In this document: positions 23,328 to 35,814 of the stretch, in pieces
Layout of the letters: every line of letters starts with the position of its first letter
Position numbering within the stretch: position 1 is the stretch's first letter
Assembly (NCBI RefSeq): GCF_945859705.1
Contig: NC_079137.1
Coordinates: forward strand, 40,027,054-40,091,053
Reading direction: 5' to 3'
DNA from: Episyrphus balteatus
Lineage: Eukaryota; Arthropoda; Insecta; Diptera; Syrphidae
Length of the DNA stretch: 64,000 nt
Notes under the pieces: model-generated
Database searches by the model: none
Told to the model about the DNA's origin: nothing
What the model saw: the letters and a program-made list of their open reading frames with translations, nothing else
Made by a program: the position numbers and the translations under genes

Positions 23328-24538
23328 TGGCGCCAAGACTCAATTCGCTGTGGGAAAAAAGTTATAGCCATAAATGTAGAACAGGGTTAAAATAGTTTAA
23401 TAGACGGAGAGACGACCGTCGAGCGACTTAGCTCATACGGATAGGGGGTAAAATTGGTGTCAAATGAAAGATAAGTTGATAGAGAAAATGAAAAAATAGG
23501 GTTACCGTTTTTAAAATGGGAACTTCTATGTGGCAACCCTATTTTAAAAGAAAAAATGGTATATTACATATCTTTGTAGTAGAATCAAATAAGAACATTT
23601 TTGAAATGCCAAATGAAAGCTAAAATAGTGAAAAAATTAATAAAATAATATAAGGAATGTTGGCCTACAAATATGGCAACCCTATTAAAACGATCGAAAA
23701 AAACACACCAAAAGATAGGGATATTCTTTTCTATCTTAAACCTGTCGGGTGCCACCTCTAAAATATGAGCAAGTACTCGGCAACCCTATATGAATGCTAA
23801 GAAACACAGAAAAACTTTTTTTTTTACAAAAATGTATGGAATTTGATAGAGTTAAAGGTCAAAACATAACATATGATATTACACATTTTGGCTAGTAAAA
23901 ATAATATTTTTAGTATTTCTAAGCATTTGCGTAGGGTTGCCGAGTATTTGCCCGTATTTTTGACAGCAAAAGATGAGAGCAGAGTTTATCTTTTTAGTCC
24001 ATATAAAAATTGTACTCTGTTGTTCCAAAAAGATTATTTTATTTGTTTTTTTTTTTTTTTCAATTTAAGTAGGGTTGCCATATCTGTGGGCCAACATTCC
24101 TTATTTCATATTTTTAATTTTTTCCTTATTTAAGCTTTCATTTGGCATTTCAAAAATTGTCTTACTAGATCATGCTACAAATATATGTAATAAACCATTT
24201 TTTCTTTTAAAATAGGGTTGCCACATAGAAGTTCCCATTTTAAAAACGGTTTAAAAGTTTCAACTCTATTTTTTTCATTTTCTCATTTTCTCTCTCAACT
24301 TATCTTCCATTTGACACCTGTTTTACCCTCTATCCGTATAAGCTAAGTCGTACGACGGTCGCCTTTATACGTCTTTTAAACTATTTTTACCCTGTTCTAC
24401 ATTTATAGCTATAACTTTTTTCCCACAGCGAATTGAGTCTTGGCGCCATATAAACAATTGATCTACGCAAAAATACCTTTCCAATGACATATGACACATA
24501 GTTATTGGTCTCATTGCCAAAATTACCATTGTCCTTTA
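23185..24538. mobile_element. 1.35 kb inverted-repeat (fold-back) element
   Basis: Arms of about 620 bp (23185-23808 and 23916-24538) are reverse complements with scattered differences around a roughly 107 bp centre. Matching landmarks are TAAAGGACAATGGTAATTTT, GACCAATAACTATG, TTTTTGCGTAGATCAATTG, TATATGGCGCCAAGACTCAA, TTCGCTGTGGGAAAAAAGTT, GGTGTCAAATG, TGGGAACTTCTATGTGGCAA and TACTCGGCAACCCTA. The word AGGGTTGCC recurs several times. A 38-base T run (23287-23324) is present only in the left arm. There is no transposase. A transcript across it would form a very long hairpin. Confidence 0.9.
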
Positions 24539-25394
24539 AGTTGTTATGAAATTTAACTTTTCATTACTGTATAGAAAAAACATCCTTATATATTTGTAAT
24601 CTATTTTCGTTCTTGGTAATCATATCAGCTGCAACACTTTCGTTAAATTTCACGAATGTTGCATTTTACTCACAGAGTATTTCTCTACTAATTGCAAATC
24701 CTCTCACACATTTCAGAAAGAAATACCTTCTGACGTGAAAAATTAAAACAGACTTTTTTGATTCATTATTTGCATGGCAAATGAAAACATTGTGCCAAAT
24801 TTACTACAGTGCTACCATTTTTGGCATTTATTCACTACTTCTTTGAGCTTATTTGAATGGACAAACAGCGAGCCAAAAACTTACGAAAAACAAAAATAAA
24901 AATCCATTAAATAAATGCAAAAAATAGCACGTATACGCCACAGTGTACGTGGGCAACTTGCAAATAATGTATATTACAACTTTGGCCTAACTTTCAACAT
25001 ATCCAAATCGATATTAAATTTGCATTTGCACTCAATAAATAATTGAACAACACTTCATCTTCTTTGTCGGCAGTGTTAATGAATAAACAGAAAAACAAAA
25101 TCCTTTCAAAAAAGAAACAATAATTTTAAATTTCTTCAGAATCTTAATTCTGTTTGTTTTTAAAACTAAACAAATACAAAATTAACACAAAACAAACAAA
25201 ATATAAATATGTATAATTTTTTATTACAATTTTCGTTACTTGTTAACTATGGAATCCTGTAACTACACAATCCTGTAAGGCGACTGTGGCGCCAATTCTT
25301 ATTCATGGTTATTTAGTTGATATTCTGTTAACGTTAATGTTCCCAAAAAAATCTTGTTTTCGTAACAATAAACCACAACAAAAACATTACTGTT
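24539..25394. other. AT-rich sequence, nothing recognised
   Basis: No repeat partners or coding frames were found. Confidence 0.5.
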
Positions 25395-25682
25395 AAAAAA
25401 AGAGCCAAGTTCTCCTATGTTGAAATTATGCTGGCACAAAAAGTACTGAAATGTAAAAGTAGTGTACCAAGTTCTAAAGCTTGGCTTTAAATTTGTATCA
25501 ATGCAATTTTGAAATTCTTTAAATTACCGATTTTTAAGGCTATTTGAAAAATTGCCAAGAAAACAATCAAAATTCTATTTATAGAAATTTAAAGCCCAGC
25601 TTTAGAACTTGGTACACTACTTTTACATATCAGTACTTTTTGTGCCAGCATAATTTCAACATAGGAGAACTTGGCTCTTTTT
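25395..25682. mobile_element. Small inverted-repeat element
   Basis: Arms of about 100 bp begin AAAGAGCCAAGTTCTCCTAT and are reverse complements, sharing TTGAAATTATGCTGGCACAA, AAAGTACTGA, TAGTGTACCAAGTTCTAAAG and TTTAAATTT. The centre is about 90 bp. TTAA precedes the left end and can be read at the right end, but A/T runs make the exact boundary and any TTAA duplication uncertain. Just to the right, GAAATTTTGTGAGGAGCTT is partly duplicated (25685-25722). Confidence 0.8.
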
Positions 25683-25730
25683 AATTTTGTGAGGAGCTTT
25701 GAAATTTTGTGAGGAGCTTGGTTTTTACCA

Positions 25731-26559
25731 GCTTAACAAATGAAGCGAGTTTGAAATTTCTAACATCTTTGGTATGGAAGTTAGAGGGGGTTCGAATATA
25801 TGAGTCTCACTGCCTCATATTTATTCCAAAATTGCAAAATTTCTCTTAATAAATTTTTTTAACATAAGGTTGACAAAAATTAAAATTAATAAAAATACAT
25901 TTTTTTTTGTTTAAATTATGAATTTAAAAAAATACGAGTAAAATTTTTATGAAAAAGAATTTTATCAGATGTTTTGAAATTTTTAAAATTACCAAAAAAA
26001 TACGTTGTTTATCACAGGAAGTTCGTGCAAACTATGTTATTGCATTTAATTGGCACAATTAGGTACCTAACCTTTCGGTCCCAACGCAACTTCTGCACAT
26101 GCAATCATAATGTACAAATGCATTATGAATGTATGTTATTAAAGTTTAAAAAGATCTAATTTGCTTCAATTATTAAAACGGATATATTCTTGTGCAACAC
26201 ATTTTATGGGTGTATTCATTTAATTTCTTCGTCATTCGACTTATGAAATGAAAATCTAAAAATCACACACAGTATGCAACATCCTGAAAAATGTCAACGA
26301 CAGTGTAAATATAGCAAACTCTGTATGTTCGCCATAATGACTGACTACACTGAGCCATAGGTAATCCTGTAGGTATTAGGTGTAGACCACTCGCACAAGT
26401 GTCACCAGAAAAAACAAAAACAAACAACAACAACAATAATACGTATTTTGTTGGTTTTCTTCCTTTTCATTCAACTTTCAGCAATTCAGTCTTTTACTTT
26501 TGCCCAGAAAACGCACTTCTTCATCTTGCCAAGATGTAGACATGAAAGAAAACTGTGTT
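25731..26559. other. AT-rich sequence, nothing recognised
   Basis: There is a short ACAACAACAACAATAA run at 26425-26440. No gene signal is seen. Confidence 0.5.
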
Positions 26560-27763
26560 TATGCCAACATCAATGGAAAGGAAACATTTGTCAATCATTT
26601 TAATTAGCAGATGAGAAATAATCCTTGTGGAAGCGGGTCGGATGGTAACAAGACTGGCATCTCTCGTTTAGGTCTAAAAGAAACACTACATCCAGCACTG
26701 ATGTGATGACGGATAATATTCGTACCGCACAGTCTGCGGTGGTTTTGTGTTTAATTGGATTTATTTGGGTTGGGATTTATTTTTATCATTCACATCATCA
26801 GCAGCAGCAGCAAGAAACCCTGAGAGACGTCAGATATATACGCGACAACCATCCGAAATGATATGGTGCATGATAATCACAGGACCTTCCTTTATTTTTT
26901 GTATTTTTATTTCTTCGCCAATGTGAATGTGGTGTATTTTTCCTTTAGAGGGCAAATTAATTAAAATATCACACGTCTTGTTTGTGGAATGTTCAAGAAT
27001 TGCAATTGGTGTGGGTTTGTGGTATTTTGGATACGAGAAAATATTGGCAACGATATGATGATGAGAAATGGAAGATTGTTTTTTTTTTCTGTTTCTTCTT
27101 TTAAAGATTCGATTGTGAGATATTTTTTTATGTAAAGTGTCGAAAGATGATGGTTTGACGAGAGTGTCACGCTTGGATGCCCCCCCATATCGGAATAATT
27201 GCAAGAGTCCAGCGAAATTAAATTGCATTTTGAGTCTCATGAAAATCAATTTGTGTGCAACGATCTGTGAATTATTTTCAATGCGGAAGTTCTCAGCAGA
27301 GAGACCGTTGAAGAAGACCAAGGAAATATTTTGTGTGCGACAGACACCAAAAGGAATCTGTTTGGGGGAAATAGTTGGGACATAAGCTCTGGTGTCAAAA
27401 ATAACTTCAAATGGAAAATTCATTGAATGCATCACTTTTCTTTGAGAAGATTTTCAACGGAGTTTATAAATATTTAAGGGAAAGAATTTATGGTGGTGGT
27501 ACGATGGTGATTCCGGAATGCAGTTTTTTTTTGTGCCACAATTTGTTGGGAAGAGGAACAGAGTATTTGACAAAACATTAAACAACTAGAAAAAACTGTC
27601 TTTGATTAAAGAAATCAAAGAATAATTCTTTATAGCTGGGACTACTGGTCTGGTCTGGTTATACTTCATGTGTGTCAGAGAATAACATGCTAGAATCACA
27701 AGAGAACCATGGTATACATACCTACTAGGGTCTTAAGCGTGGTCTAGTTGTTATACTAGCAGT
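26560..27763. other. Unique island with the longest open frame (201 codons, minus)
   Basis: The minus-strand frame 26830-27435 runs 201 codons from ATG to stop. Its translation is basic in the middle (a KKISHN/RIFKRRNRKKKQ stretch) and rich in Ile and His. I recognise no domain, signal peptide or membrane segment. Two shorter frames overlap it (26961-27188 minus, 27137-27385 plus). A CAGCAGCAGCAGCA run lies at 26800-26813. It could be an unannotated exon or small gene, but chance or conserved non-coding sequence is as likely. Confidence 0.3.
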
Positions 27764-27771
27764 GTGTCATG

Positions 27772-28597
27772 TAGTGATGGGAAATATCGAATAAAAACTA
27801 TCAACTTATCGATAGTTGTAAAATATTCATTCATTCGATAGTTTTAAATCATTCATTCATTCATTCATTTTGTTACTATTTTCATTCGAATAGTTTTTTC
27901 ATTCGATAGTTTAGTAACTATTTTCATTCGAATAGTTTTTTCATTCGATAGTTTAGTTACTATTTTTATTCGGATAGGTAGTTTTTTCATTCGATAGTTT
28001 AGTAACTATTTTCATTCGAATAGCTTTTTCATTCGATAGTTTAGTTACTATTTTCATTCGAATAGTTTTTTCATTCGATAGTTCACTTACTATTTTCATT
28101 CGAATAGTTTTTTCATTCCATAGTTTAGTTACTATTTTTATTCGAATAGTTTTTTCATTCGATAGTTTAGTAAATATTTTCATTCGAATAGTTTTTTCAT
28201 TCGATAGTTTAGTTACTATTTTCATTCGAATAGTTTTTTCATTCGATAGTTTAGTTACTATTTTTATTCGGATAGGTAGTTTTTTCATTCGATAGTTTAG
28301 TAACTATTTTCATTCGAATAGTTTTTTCATTCGATAGTTTAGTTACTATTTTCATTCGAATAGTTTTTCATTCGATAGTTTTTTCATTCAAATAGTTTTC
28401 TTAAACGATAGTTTTTTCATTTGAATAGTTTTTTTATACGATAGTTTTTATTCGATAGTTTGTTAATTTTTTTTTTTTATTTCGATAGTTTTTTTCGATA
28501 GTTTTTATTCGAATGAATCAATGAATGAATGAATGAACTATTCGAATTCAGTTACTAACTATCGATAGTTCAAATTATTCGATAGTTCCCATCACTA
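27772..28597. mobile_element. hAT-type element with an internal 42 bp minisatellite
   Basis: The termini are TAGTGATGGGAA(A/C)TATCGAAT in inverted orientation. A perfect 8 bp target duplication GTGTCATG lies at 27764-27771 and 28598-28605, as in hAT elements. Subterminal ACTATCGATAGTT and CATTCATTCATT also mirror each other. The interior (about 27890-28480) is a tandem array of a 42 bp unit built on TTCATTCGATAGTTTAG and TTACTATTTTCATTCGAATAG-like words. Because 42 is a multiple of 3, the minus strand shows a 111-codon frame of 14-residue repeats (KTIRMKIVTKLSNE); this is a by-product, not a protein. Confidence 0.88.
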
Positions 28598-28605
28598 GTG
28601 TCATG

Positions 28606-29948
28606 GGTATTACTGACTCTACTTAAGTAAAATATATATTTTTTTTTTCTAAGGAATAAAAGGGTTCAAAATGTATATTATCCGTGGTAAGTGTTTTCAT
28701 GTGCATTTTTGTTGACTAAGTTGTGCATAAAAATACGGCCATTTCTAGGTTGTACTTTACTAATGGCCATGGTTCATTTTCATTCTTAAGTGGTTTTGTT
28801 TAAAAATTTGTCTGTCTTCTATGTTTCAAAATTAAAAAAAAAAAATATATTTATTAAGAAATTTTTTAATTGGTCTGTAACGTACAGACAAGTAATTCAT
28901 ATTCAAAATAGAGTTAAAAAATGTCATTTAAATAGATAAGCTAAAGTATTAGTTTAACACTCCGTATTTCAATCGGTTTCTATGGCGTATGAGTAATATT
29001 TATTTTTTCTTAATAAAGTAATGAAATTAGTTTGCTTTTGTAAACCATATTTACTGACCATTAAACTATGTAAGGGTTATATGAAATTGTACATATAAAA
29101 TGTTGGTTCTTAGAACTTTAATGGTTTCAGGGATTAAAGCCACATCGTTTTCAGACATAGTAGTCCTAAACCAATTTTTTAGAACATAGACCAGGGTCGA
29201 TAATTTTTGAAAAAAAAAACAAAAAAAATTGCAGTAGGATGAAACACATTGGAAAAGGAGGTGAATATGATAAAAATGAAAGGAAAAAATAAATTACGCG
29301 CGAGCAGAGTTCGGGAAGTGGGTGCGTTGAGTTTTTAATGGTAAAAAATGGTATATCTAGATTTGTCCTATGGAAAAAATTGTATAGCAAAGTTGTAGGT
29401 AATAAAAAGATGTAGGTACAATTCTTTTATCAACAATTTTTTCACATCAAAATTTATCTGAAAAATTCAAATAACCAAATTTTTGTTTTTTTTTTTTATC
29501 TTTTCCACAAATTTTTTTTCTACGAAATTTGGTGAAAACTTAGGTACCATATTACGTTCCAAATATAGGTACTCTTATTTATTTGTTAAAAATTTTTATT
29601 TTTTCACTTTATTTTGACTAAATATAAAAAAAAAAAACACCCTAATTTTCAATCGAAAATTCTCGTTTCAAAATACATTTCTACTTTTTTCAAAAAGTCG
29701 GTGGGCATTTTGTTCATTGAAATCTCTACTTTATGATGGTATACAAAAATTAACATTAGTGGGTATACTATAAAAAATATTTTTGGAAAATTCAAAAAAA
29801 TTGAAAAAGCTTGAATTCAAACATTTTTTTTCAATCATTTTATCTATGTACAATTTTGGCCTATTTATTAAAATTTAATTACTCAAAAACAGTAAGATTT
29901 CATGTAATATTGATGTTAGAAATAATACAAGACGGGGATTTCAATTTT
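28606..29948. other. AT-rich sequence, nothing recognised
   Basis: One AAAAACACCC word (29632) echoes the 145 bp repeat, and GTAGGTAC occurs near 29410. No credible coding frame is seen. Confidence 0.45.
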
Positions 29949-30525
29949 TACTTGCTCAATAGGGCAAAAAAAAAGAAATTCGAGGTTTTAATCAAAACTA
30001 ATATTACCATGATGGAGAAGTCCGAAAAAGTGGTTTTCGTCATGACGTCCGTGCGTCGGTCTGTGCGTCGTCGTTGCGTCGTCACAAAAAGCTGTACATA
30101 AAGCTGCAGCCTAAATGGGTGGACGGATTTTCTTGAAATTTGGTTATTTTTCGTAATTTCCAAGGTTGTTTTATTTTTTGTTTTTTAATAGCTCGCTAAG
30201 AACATATACCTACCATACAAAGATTTCGAGGTATTGCGATTTTCTCGAAAACGGCTAAAACGATTTTGATTAATTTTAACATACGTAATATTGTACGTAA
30301 ATCTAACCCTAATTGCATTTTTAGTTTTTCTCAAAAAATGCGGGTAGCGGAAATATCGCATACCTAAGAAATTATAAAAAACAAAATTACATAGGTATTT
30401 TTGAATTTCTTATGAAATTCCTTAAAAAATCAAATTATAACTAATTCAAAATATTTTTCCAAAAAAAGCTTTGACATAAAAGGTACTTTTATCATAAGAG
30501 CAAGTACGTGCGACCATGCATTTTA
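29949..30525 (+). mobile_element. Family B element, copy 2
   Basis: It starts TACTTGCTCAATAGGGCAA and ends AAGAGCAAGTACGTGCGACC then ATGCATTTTATTTTT. Inside are TCGAGGTTTTAATCAAAACT, GTGGTTTTCGTCATGACGTC, GGACGGATTTTCTTGAAATT and TTTCGAGGTATTGCGATTTT. It is about 577 bp, close to copy 3 and without insertions. The left-hand hairpin has lost its second arm. The 96-codon frame at 29811-30101 only partly overlaps it and is not credible. Confidence 0.8.
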
Positions 30526-30723
30526 TTTTTTAAGTTCTAACAAGAAAATTTTTCTATGACAGCGCCCTAAGTCCCTAGTTTTTTATCATAAGCCTTAGAG
30601 CCGTATTTTGAGAAAAAAACTTCGATTATTGGTCATACTAGACCAAGAGCTGGAAGTTCAAGACATTGTGATGACAAAAGAAGATGAGAAAAAATTGCAC
30701 AATTTTTCTGAAAATTGATTTAG

Positions 30724-30965
30724 TACACGGAGAAAAAAGACCACATAAAATTAAGCGGATCCCACCTTGAATTAAGCGGATTTTTGCATGGTTTTTTGCT
30801 AAGATGATTTGCACCTCAAATTGAGGTGACAAATCACATTAATTTCTTGAATGCGCAAATAAAAAAAAAAACAAAGAACTGGAAGCCACTGGGGATCGAA
30901 CCTACAAGTGTTGGGTCACTAGGCGATTGCCTTACAATCGGCGCCCAAGCACCTGACAGGCTGAC
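30724..30965 (-). mobile_element. tRNA-derived SINE, best body copy
   Basis: Read on the minus strand there is a tRNA-like head with a perfect B box (GGTTCGATCCC), preceded by AGGCAATCGCCTAGTGACCC. The body follows (ATTCAAGAAATTAATGTGAT, TTGTCACCTCAATTTGAGGT, GCTTAATTTTATGTGGTC), and the 3' end is TTTTTTCTCCGTGTA. The B box and tRNA-like head are the hallmark of RNA polymerase III SINEs. The T6 run before the end would act as a polymerase III stop. No target duplication could be assigned. Confidence 0.75.
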
Positions 30966-31379
30966 AGACCGAAAAATTGCAAATGGTTACCAAAGCCCTT
31001 GCTTTCGCAAAAAAGATAGTGTTTATGAGCTTGTTTTTCAGGTATTCGGGCGCAATTAAAACGTCTGTCATAGAAATTTTTACAACCAGGGAGTCAAGGG
31101 TAACAGGATCCAATTTTTTTTAAATGGCTACCCCAGTACCTGAAAAAGTGTGATATTGTTCAAGAAAGATACAGACTCACAAACAGACAGAACTACGGGA
31201 TGCAATTTCTATACCACTTACTATTCTTAAAATGTTTAGTTTACCTTGACCTCTAGTTGCATAGAGTTCACTTTTCTGCTAACAAAAATTTGACTATACC
31301 AAAAGTTGAACGTTCCCCATGAATTTTCCAGTCATTATTTCGAACATTCAGAAATAATAATTATTTATCTTCAATTTAT
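30966..31379. other. Short unassigned stretch
   Basis: Nothing recognisable apart from a CAGACAGA-like patch near 31185. Confidence 0.4.
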
Positions 31380-33597
31380 AGAATTTAAGACCTCGCCTTC
31401 AACAAATCACTAAACAAACCACCTGTCACTGGTGTAAAAATATATTATACCACATTTCAAGAGTCTCCAATCGTATATCGTCTATAAAGTACTTATTCCT
31501 ATATTCCAATGAAATTGTGCTCCATAACCAAAACTGATGATGGGTCACATACCCAATGACTTGATATAAACATAATTCTCAATAAACTCTGTTCAATTTG
31601 TGCCCCATTACAAGCTTGTTTTCTCAAGATATGTAGTTAAAACTCGAAGATGTGTTGTGTGGTATGCCTCTTGCTCCAAAGAACAGCCTTAACTCTATCT
31701 ATCGACATCGTCCATCTTTGTATATATGCAATAATTTGCCATTTGCCACCACGTCCAGTGATAACTCTTATTGCAAACGCATGTAGATAGGTCGTCCTCG
31801 TCCTCGAAGAACTATCTGGCAAAGCTATAATGTAGCGCATTGACCAGTCGCAGTAATTGATGTTTCCGAATGCCAGTAAATAATCAATTGACCATAAATT
31901 AGCTCATTACGATTCCCACCTCATTCAATCCACCCGCATTACCTACAAAAAAAAAAAAAATACTCTTCCATAGCTTTAGATAGAATACCTACAAATAAAT
32001 AGGTATAGATTGTGGAAGAGGTATAGGGACAAAGATTCATAGCAGATTCACAGATCCAGTATATGTCAGAGTTGGTATTCAATGAATATACCATTTGTGC
32101 CCGCATTGGGCCACATTAAATAATTCACTTGGCCAGACGACTACCACGACGACGATGGCGACGGACGGACAGACAGACGATGTGCAACCAAAACATCCAG
32201 CCTCCACCATCACCAGAGAACTGAGACTTGCTGGCCATATCCATCATCCTGCCAAGGTCTATCGTGTATCTACACAATCGAGCAAAAGCCAAAACCAAAC
32301 GTATAGCATAGCTACAGTCCTTGTGGATTTACGTTTGTATAATGCCGGAAAATATTTACGATCAAAGTGAATCGCCATTAAGCAGCAAACGCGTTCATCA
32401 TCAGCAATTTTCACAAAATAATTTCTGCTTGGTTGATGCGATGCGGCTCGCGAAAAAGATACTTCTGCGCATCGCGCATCTGACGATGATGATGGTAGTC
32501 ATTGATTTGTAGTTGCAACAGAAGAGTCCTTGTTGTTGCCCCGTTCTTCCCGCTGCAGCTCCCTCATATGTCCAAAGTGCTGATCGTCATTGCGCGCATC
32601 TTCTCTCTCGCATTCGAAATGATGCGATGGCGGGACAATATCTCTGCGCGGGACGACAGCGCACAGTTTAAGGTCTAATTGAACGCTTTACTTGACACAT
32701 CGAATAAATCACATAAAGAATACCTCGCAGCAAAAAGACACAAATAAACAAAACGAAAAAGTAAAAAAAAAAAACAGAAATCGAACAGAAATATTTTTTT
32801 GCAAGGACCCGTGCGAACGGGAGGATGTGTATTGCGACGCGTTGCAAGACCCTGATCTCCCAAGTCCCAACGAAAGACACAGGTTGCCGCCTTGAATAGC
32901 ACTGATCGCTGCTGAGCGGTAATGAGAATAGCATTATCGTATGTGAAAACAATGAAACGCGAAATGCGGGAACAATGATTTGTCTAAATGGAGAAATATT
33001 TTGCCAAACGCAGGTTGCAGCTCTTATTTGAAGTCAAAAGGATGAGTAGGATTTTGAGAATCGCATATCACCGCATCATAGTGGTGGTGCAAAACGAAAG
33101 CGGAGGACGCACGTTTTATGTGCATTTAATATAAGCATTGTGTCGGCGGGATGTCGTTCGCATTCGATTTCTTTTTTTATTTTTGTATTGCAACTCGAAT
33201 GCTTTCTTTGAATTTCGATACTTTTTGCTTCGTTTCTGTTTTAATTTCAAAAACTTCAATTTTCTCGCAGTATTTAAAGACATTCTGCTGGTCATACAGT
33301 CTTTGACTTGCAGCTTTGTTGATAGACTTATGAATGTGTTAATATTAATGTTCAATTGCGATTTATACTTTTCGGTTTAACATTGAAGCGAAGCTATTCT
33401 TATCCAAATTTGCTTAAGGTTATTAGATTTGATTAGCAAGAAAAACGTAGAACAGAACTGTTTCGGCCAACAGAAAACAACAACGAAAACATGAGAAAGT
33501 TTTCACAAATCTTTTAATTCATTCTCTGACTTTAAATTTTTTTTCGAAAATCTTATTATGAACTCTTTCAGACATTTGTAATTCTATTATTTTAATC
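31380..33597. other. Less AT-rich unique island with GATGCG/CGCATC words
   Basis: This is one of the least AT-rich parts of the window. Words such as TTGATGCGATGCGGCTCGCG (about 32433), CTGCGCATCGCGCATCTGAC (about 32465), GCGCGCATCTTC and AATGATGCGATGGCGGG (about 32619) cluster in 200 bp. GACGGACGGACAGACAGACGATG-type simple sequence lies near 32160. Open frames are 60-94 codons and overlap on both strands. There is no gene evidence, but the composition is that of conserved or regulatory insect DNA. Confidence 0.35.
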
Positions 33598-35034
33598 CAG
33601 TCAAATAAGGGTTTCACCTCGGAATGAATGCTAATAGAAATTTTTTTTGCTCAATATCTTCGTTTTGGAATTCTATAACATACCTCAAAAGTCTAGAAAA
33701 ATCTAATGTCCGCGAGTCGCGATTTTCAAGGTCAAAGCGGGAAAGGAGATTTTCAAAATTAGCAATAATAGACAATGGTATTACATACACATATGATACA
33801 TGTCTTGGAGGTATTTTTTAATGCTGATGCCAAAAAATCTAAAATCAAGACAATCTGACTTCTCTGAAAAAAGTTATACCAGTTTTTCATCTGTCAACCC
33901 ATATTTTTATAACAGTTGCAAACTTACTACCGAAAAACCCTTAAAAGTTATGGTAGAGGAACCAAATTTTGAATGAAGGTTTTCATATCCATTATTATTA
34001 GGAATCAAAAAAATGCAATGAAAAAAACATTCATATCTATGAAAAATTGGTATTTTTTGAAAAAATTGGAAATTTTGGGATATGCACTAAAAAACATCGT
34101 GGTACAGTCTTGGAATTAGTGCTAATATGCTAATTTTTTGATTCTATCTCTGTTTGGATATTCTATATCTTATGTCAAAAATCTAAAAAAATCTCATGTC
34201 CGCAAGTCCTAATTTTCCTGGTTTGAAGATAAGGTGCAGATTTTAAAAAATTGAAAAACAACATTTCCGATATGGTCAGGTTGACTTATTGTGAGTTTTT
34301 TTGGAATAAGTGTTAAAAAATACCTTTAAATCATGTCGCTTATGTTGGTATACATATACAAATTTAAACTTTTCTTGCTAATTTTTTTAAGTCTGCACCT
34401 AACTTAGTTTAACCTCAAAAATTAGGACTTGATGCGGACATGAGATTTTTTTAGATTTTTGACATAAGATATAGAATATCCAAACAGAGATAGAAACAAA
34501 AAAATTAGCATATTAGCACTAATTCCAAGACTGTACCACGATGTTTCTTAGTGCATATCCCAAAATTTCCAATTTTTTCAAAAAAAAAATTTTTTTCATA
34601 GATATGAATGTTTTTTTCATTGCATTTTTTTGATTCCTAAGAATAATGGATATGAAAACCCTCATGCAAAATTTGGTTCCTCTACCATAACTTTTAAGGG
34701 TTTTTCGGTAGTAAGTTTGCAACTGTTATAAAAATATGGGTTGACAGATGAAAAACTGGTATAACTTTTGTCAGAGACATCAGATTGTCTTGATTTTAAA
34801 TTTTTTGGCATCAGCATTAAAAAATACCTCGAAGACATATATCATATGTGTATTATTGCTAATTTTGAAAACCTCCTTTCGCGCTTTGACCTTGAAAATC
34901 GCGACTCGCTGACATTAGATTTTTCTAGACTTTTGAGGTATGTTATAGAATGCCAAAACGAAGATATTGAGCAAAAAAAAATTTCTATTAGCATTCATTC
35001 CGAGATTTACCCCTTTTTTCACCTTATTTTACTG
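33598..35034. mobile_element. Fold-back element E, copy 1
   Basis: Arms of about 690 bp converge on a centre near 34.3 kb. Shared, inverted landmarks are CTCGGAATGAATGCTAATAG, CAATATCTTCGTTTTGG, CTATAACATACCTCAAAAGT, GCGAGTCGCGATTTTCAAGG, GAAAAACCCTTAAAAGTTAT, GGTAGAGGAACCAAATTTTG, GATATGCACTAAAAAACATC and CTCATGTCCG. The right end is TTTTTTCACCTTATTTTACTG; the left end is degraded (CAGTCAAATAAGG). No target duplication is clear. The right-arm frame at 34768-35136 (122 codons) continues the same translation seen at 46547-46744, which reflects repeat identity, not a conserved protein. Confidence 0.9.
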
Positions 35035-35814
35035 TATTATTTTACTTGTTTTAATTTTATAATCATTGAATGTATGCGCAATAAAAAAAAAACGAATCTT
35101 TACTCTTCTAGTACTAAAACAAAATCTAAGATCTAACTATTAAAAATTTTCAACAAAAAAAAATTATTTTTGGATTTATTTACATGTATAATTTTTTTTA
35201 AATCAATTTTTTTTTTTCTGACAAACTCATGATTTTTATTTAAATTGTTTTTATGATTTAAATCCTATGCAGGAGCTCACATACCATTAGGACAGCCGAG
35301 GCAGTGCCCCAGTACCCCCTAATAAATGCCAGAGCCCCACAAGAAATAATGTAATGAAGAATCCTGTTTATAAAAAAAAATTAAATATAGGTAACTCAGC
35401 AAAGAAACTCTTGGATTTCGTTTATGAATAAAACTCATGTTAATATTAGGGACATTTCTTTTGATGTTTCTTTGCATTTTTTTTTTCGAAAGTCTAAAAA
35501 AAAATAAAATTGTAAATTTGCATAGGCTTGTTGATTGTGAAGTCGTATCTGTAAACAAAAACTTGTTTCGAGAATTTGGTTTCAATTTATTTGCATCCTG
35601 CTATGTTTATATAACGAATATAATATTTTTTAATGCAAAATTTTGATAATGTATTCGATTACATTCAAACGCAAATGTTACATTAATAGACAGAAATTAA
35701 ATGAAAAAATATTTTTTGCAAGAAATAAATTCTAATGAGTAATTTGATTAAAAATGTACGTCTCTTGCTTTGGCAGAATCAAAAAAAAAAAAAAGAATGC
35801 TTCTCATTACCAAC
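35035..35814. other. AT-rich sequence, nothing recognised
   Basis: Short frames of 69-88 codons are low complexity. No repeat partner was found. Confidence 0.45.

Noticed and set aside
27953..28288. Repeat protein of 14-residue units on the minus strand
   Set aside because: It is the translation of a 42 bp minisatellite inside a hAT element; the frame stays open only because the unit is a multiple of three.
34768..35136. Conserved protein shared with 46547-46744
   Set aside because: Both frames lie in the arms of fold-back element E; the identity comes from the repeat, and the frames end at different points.
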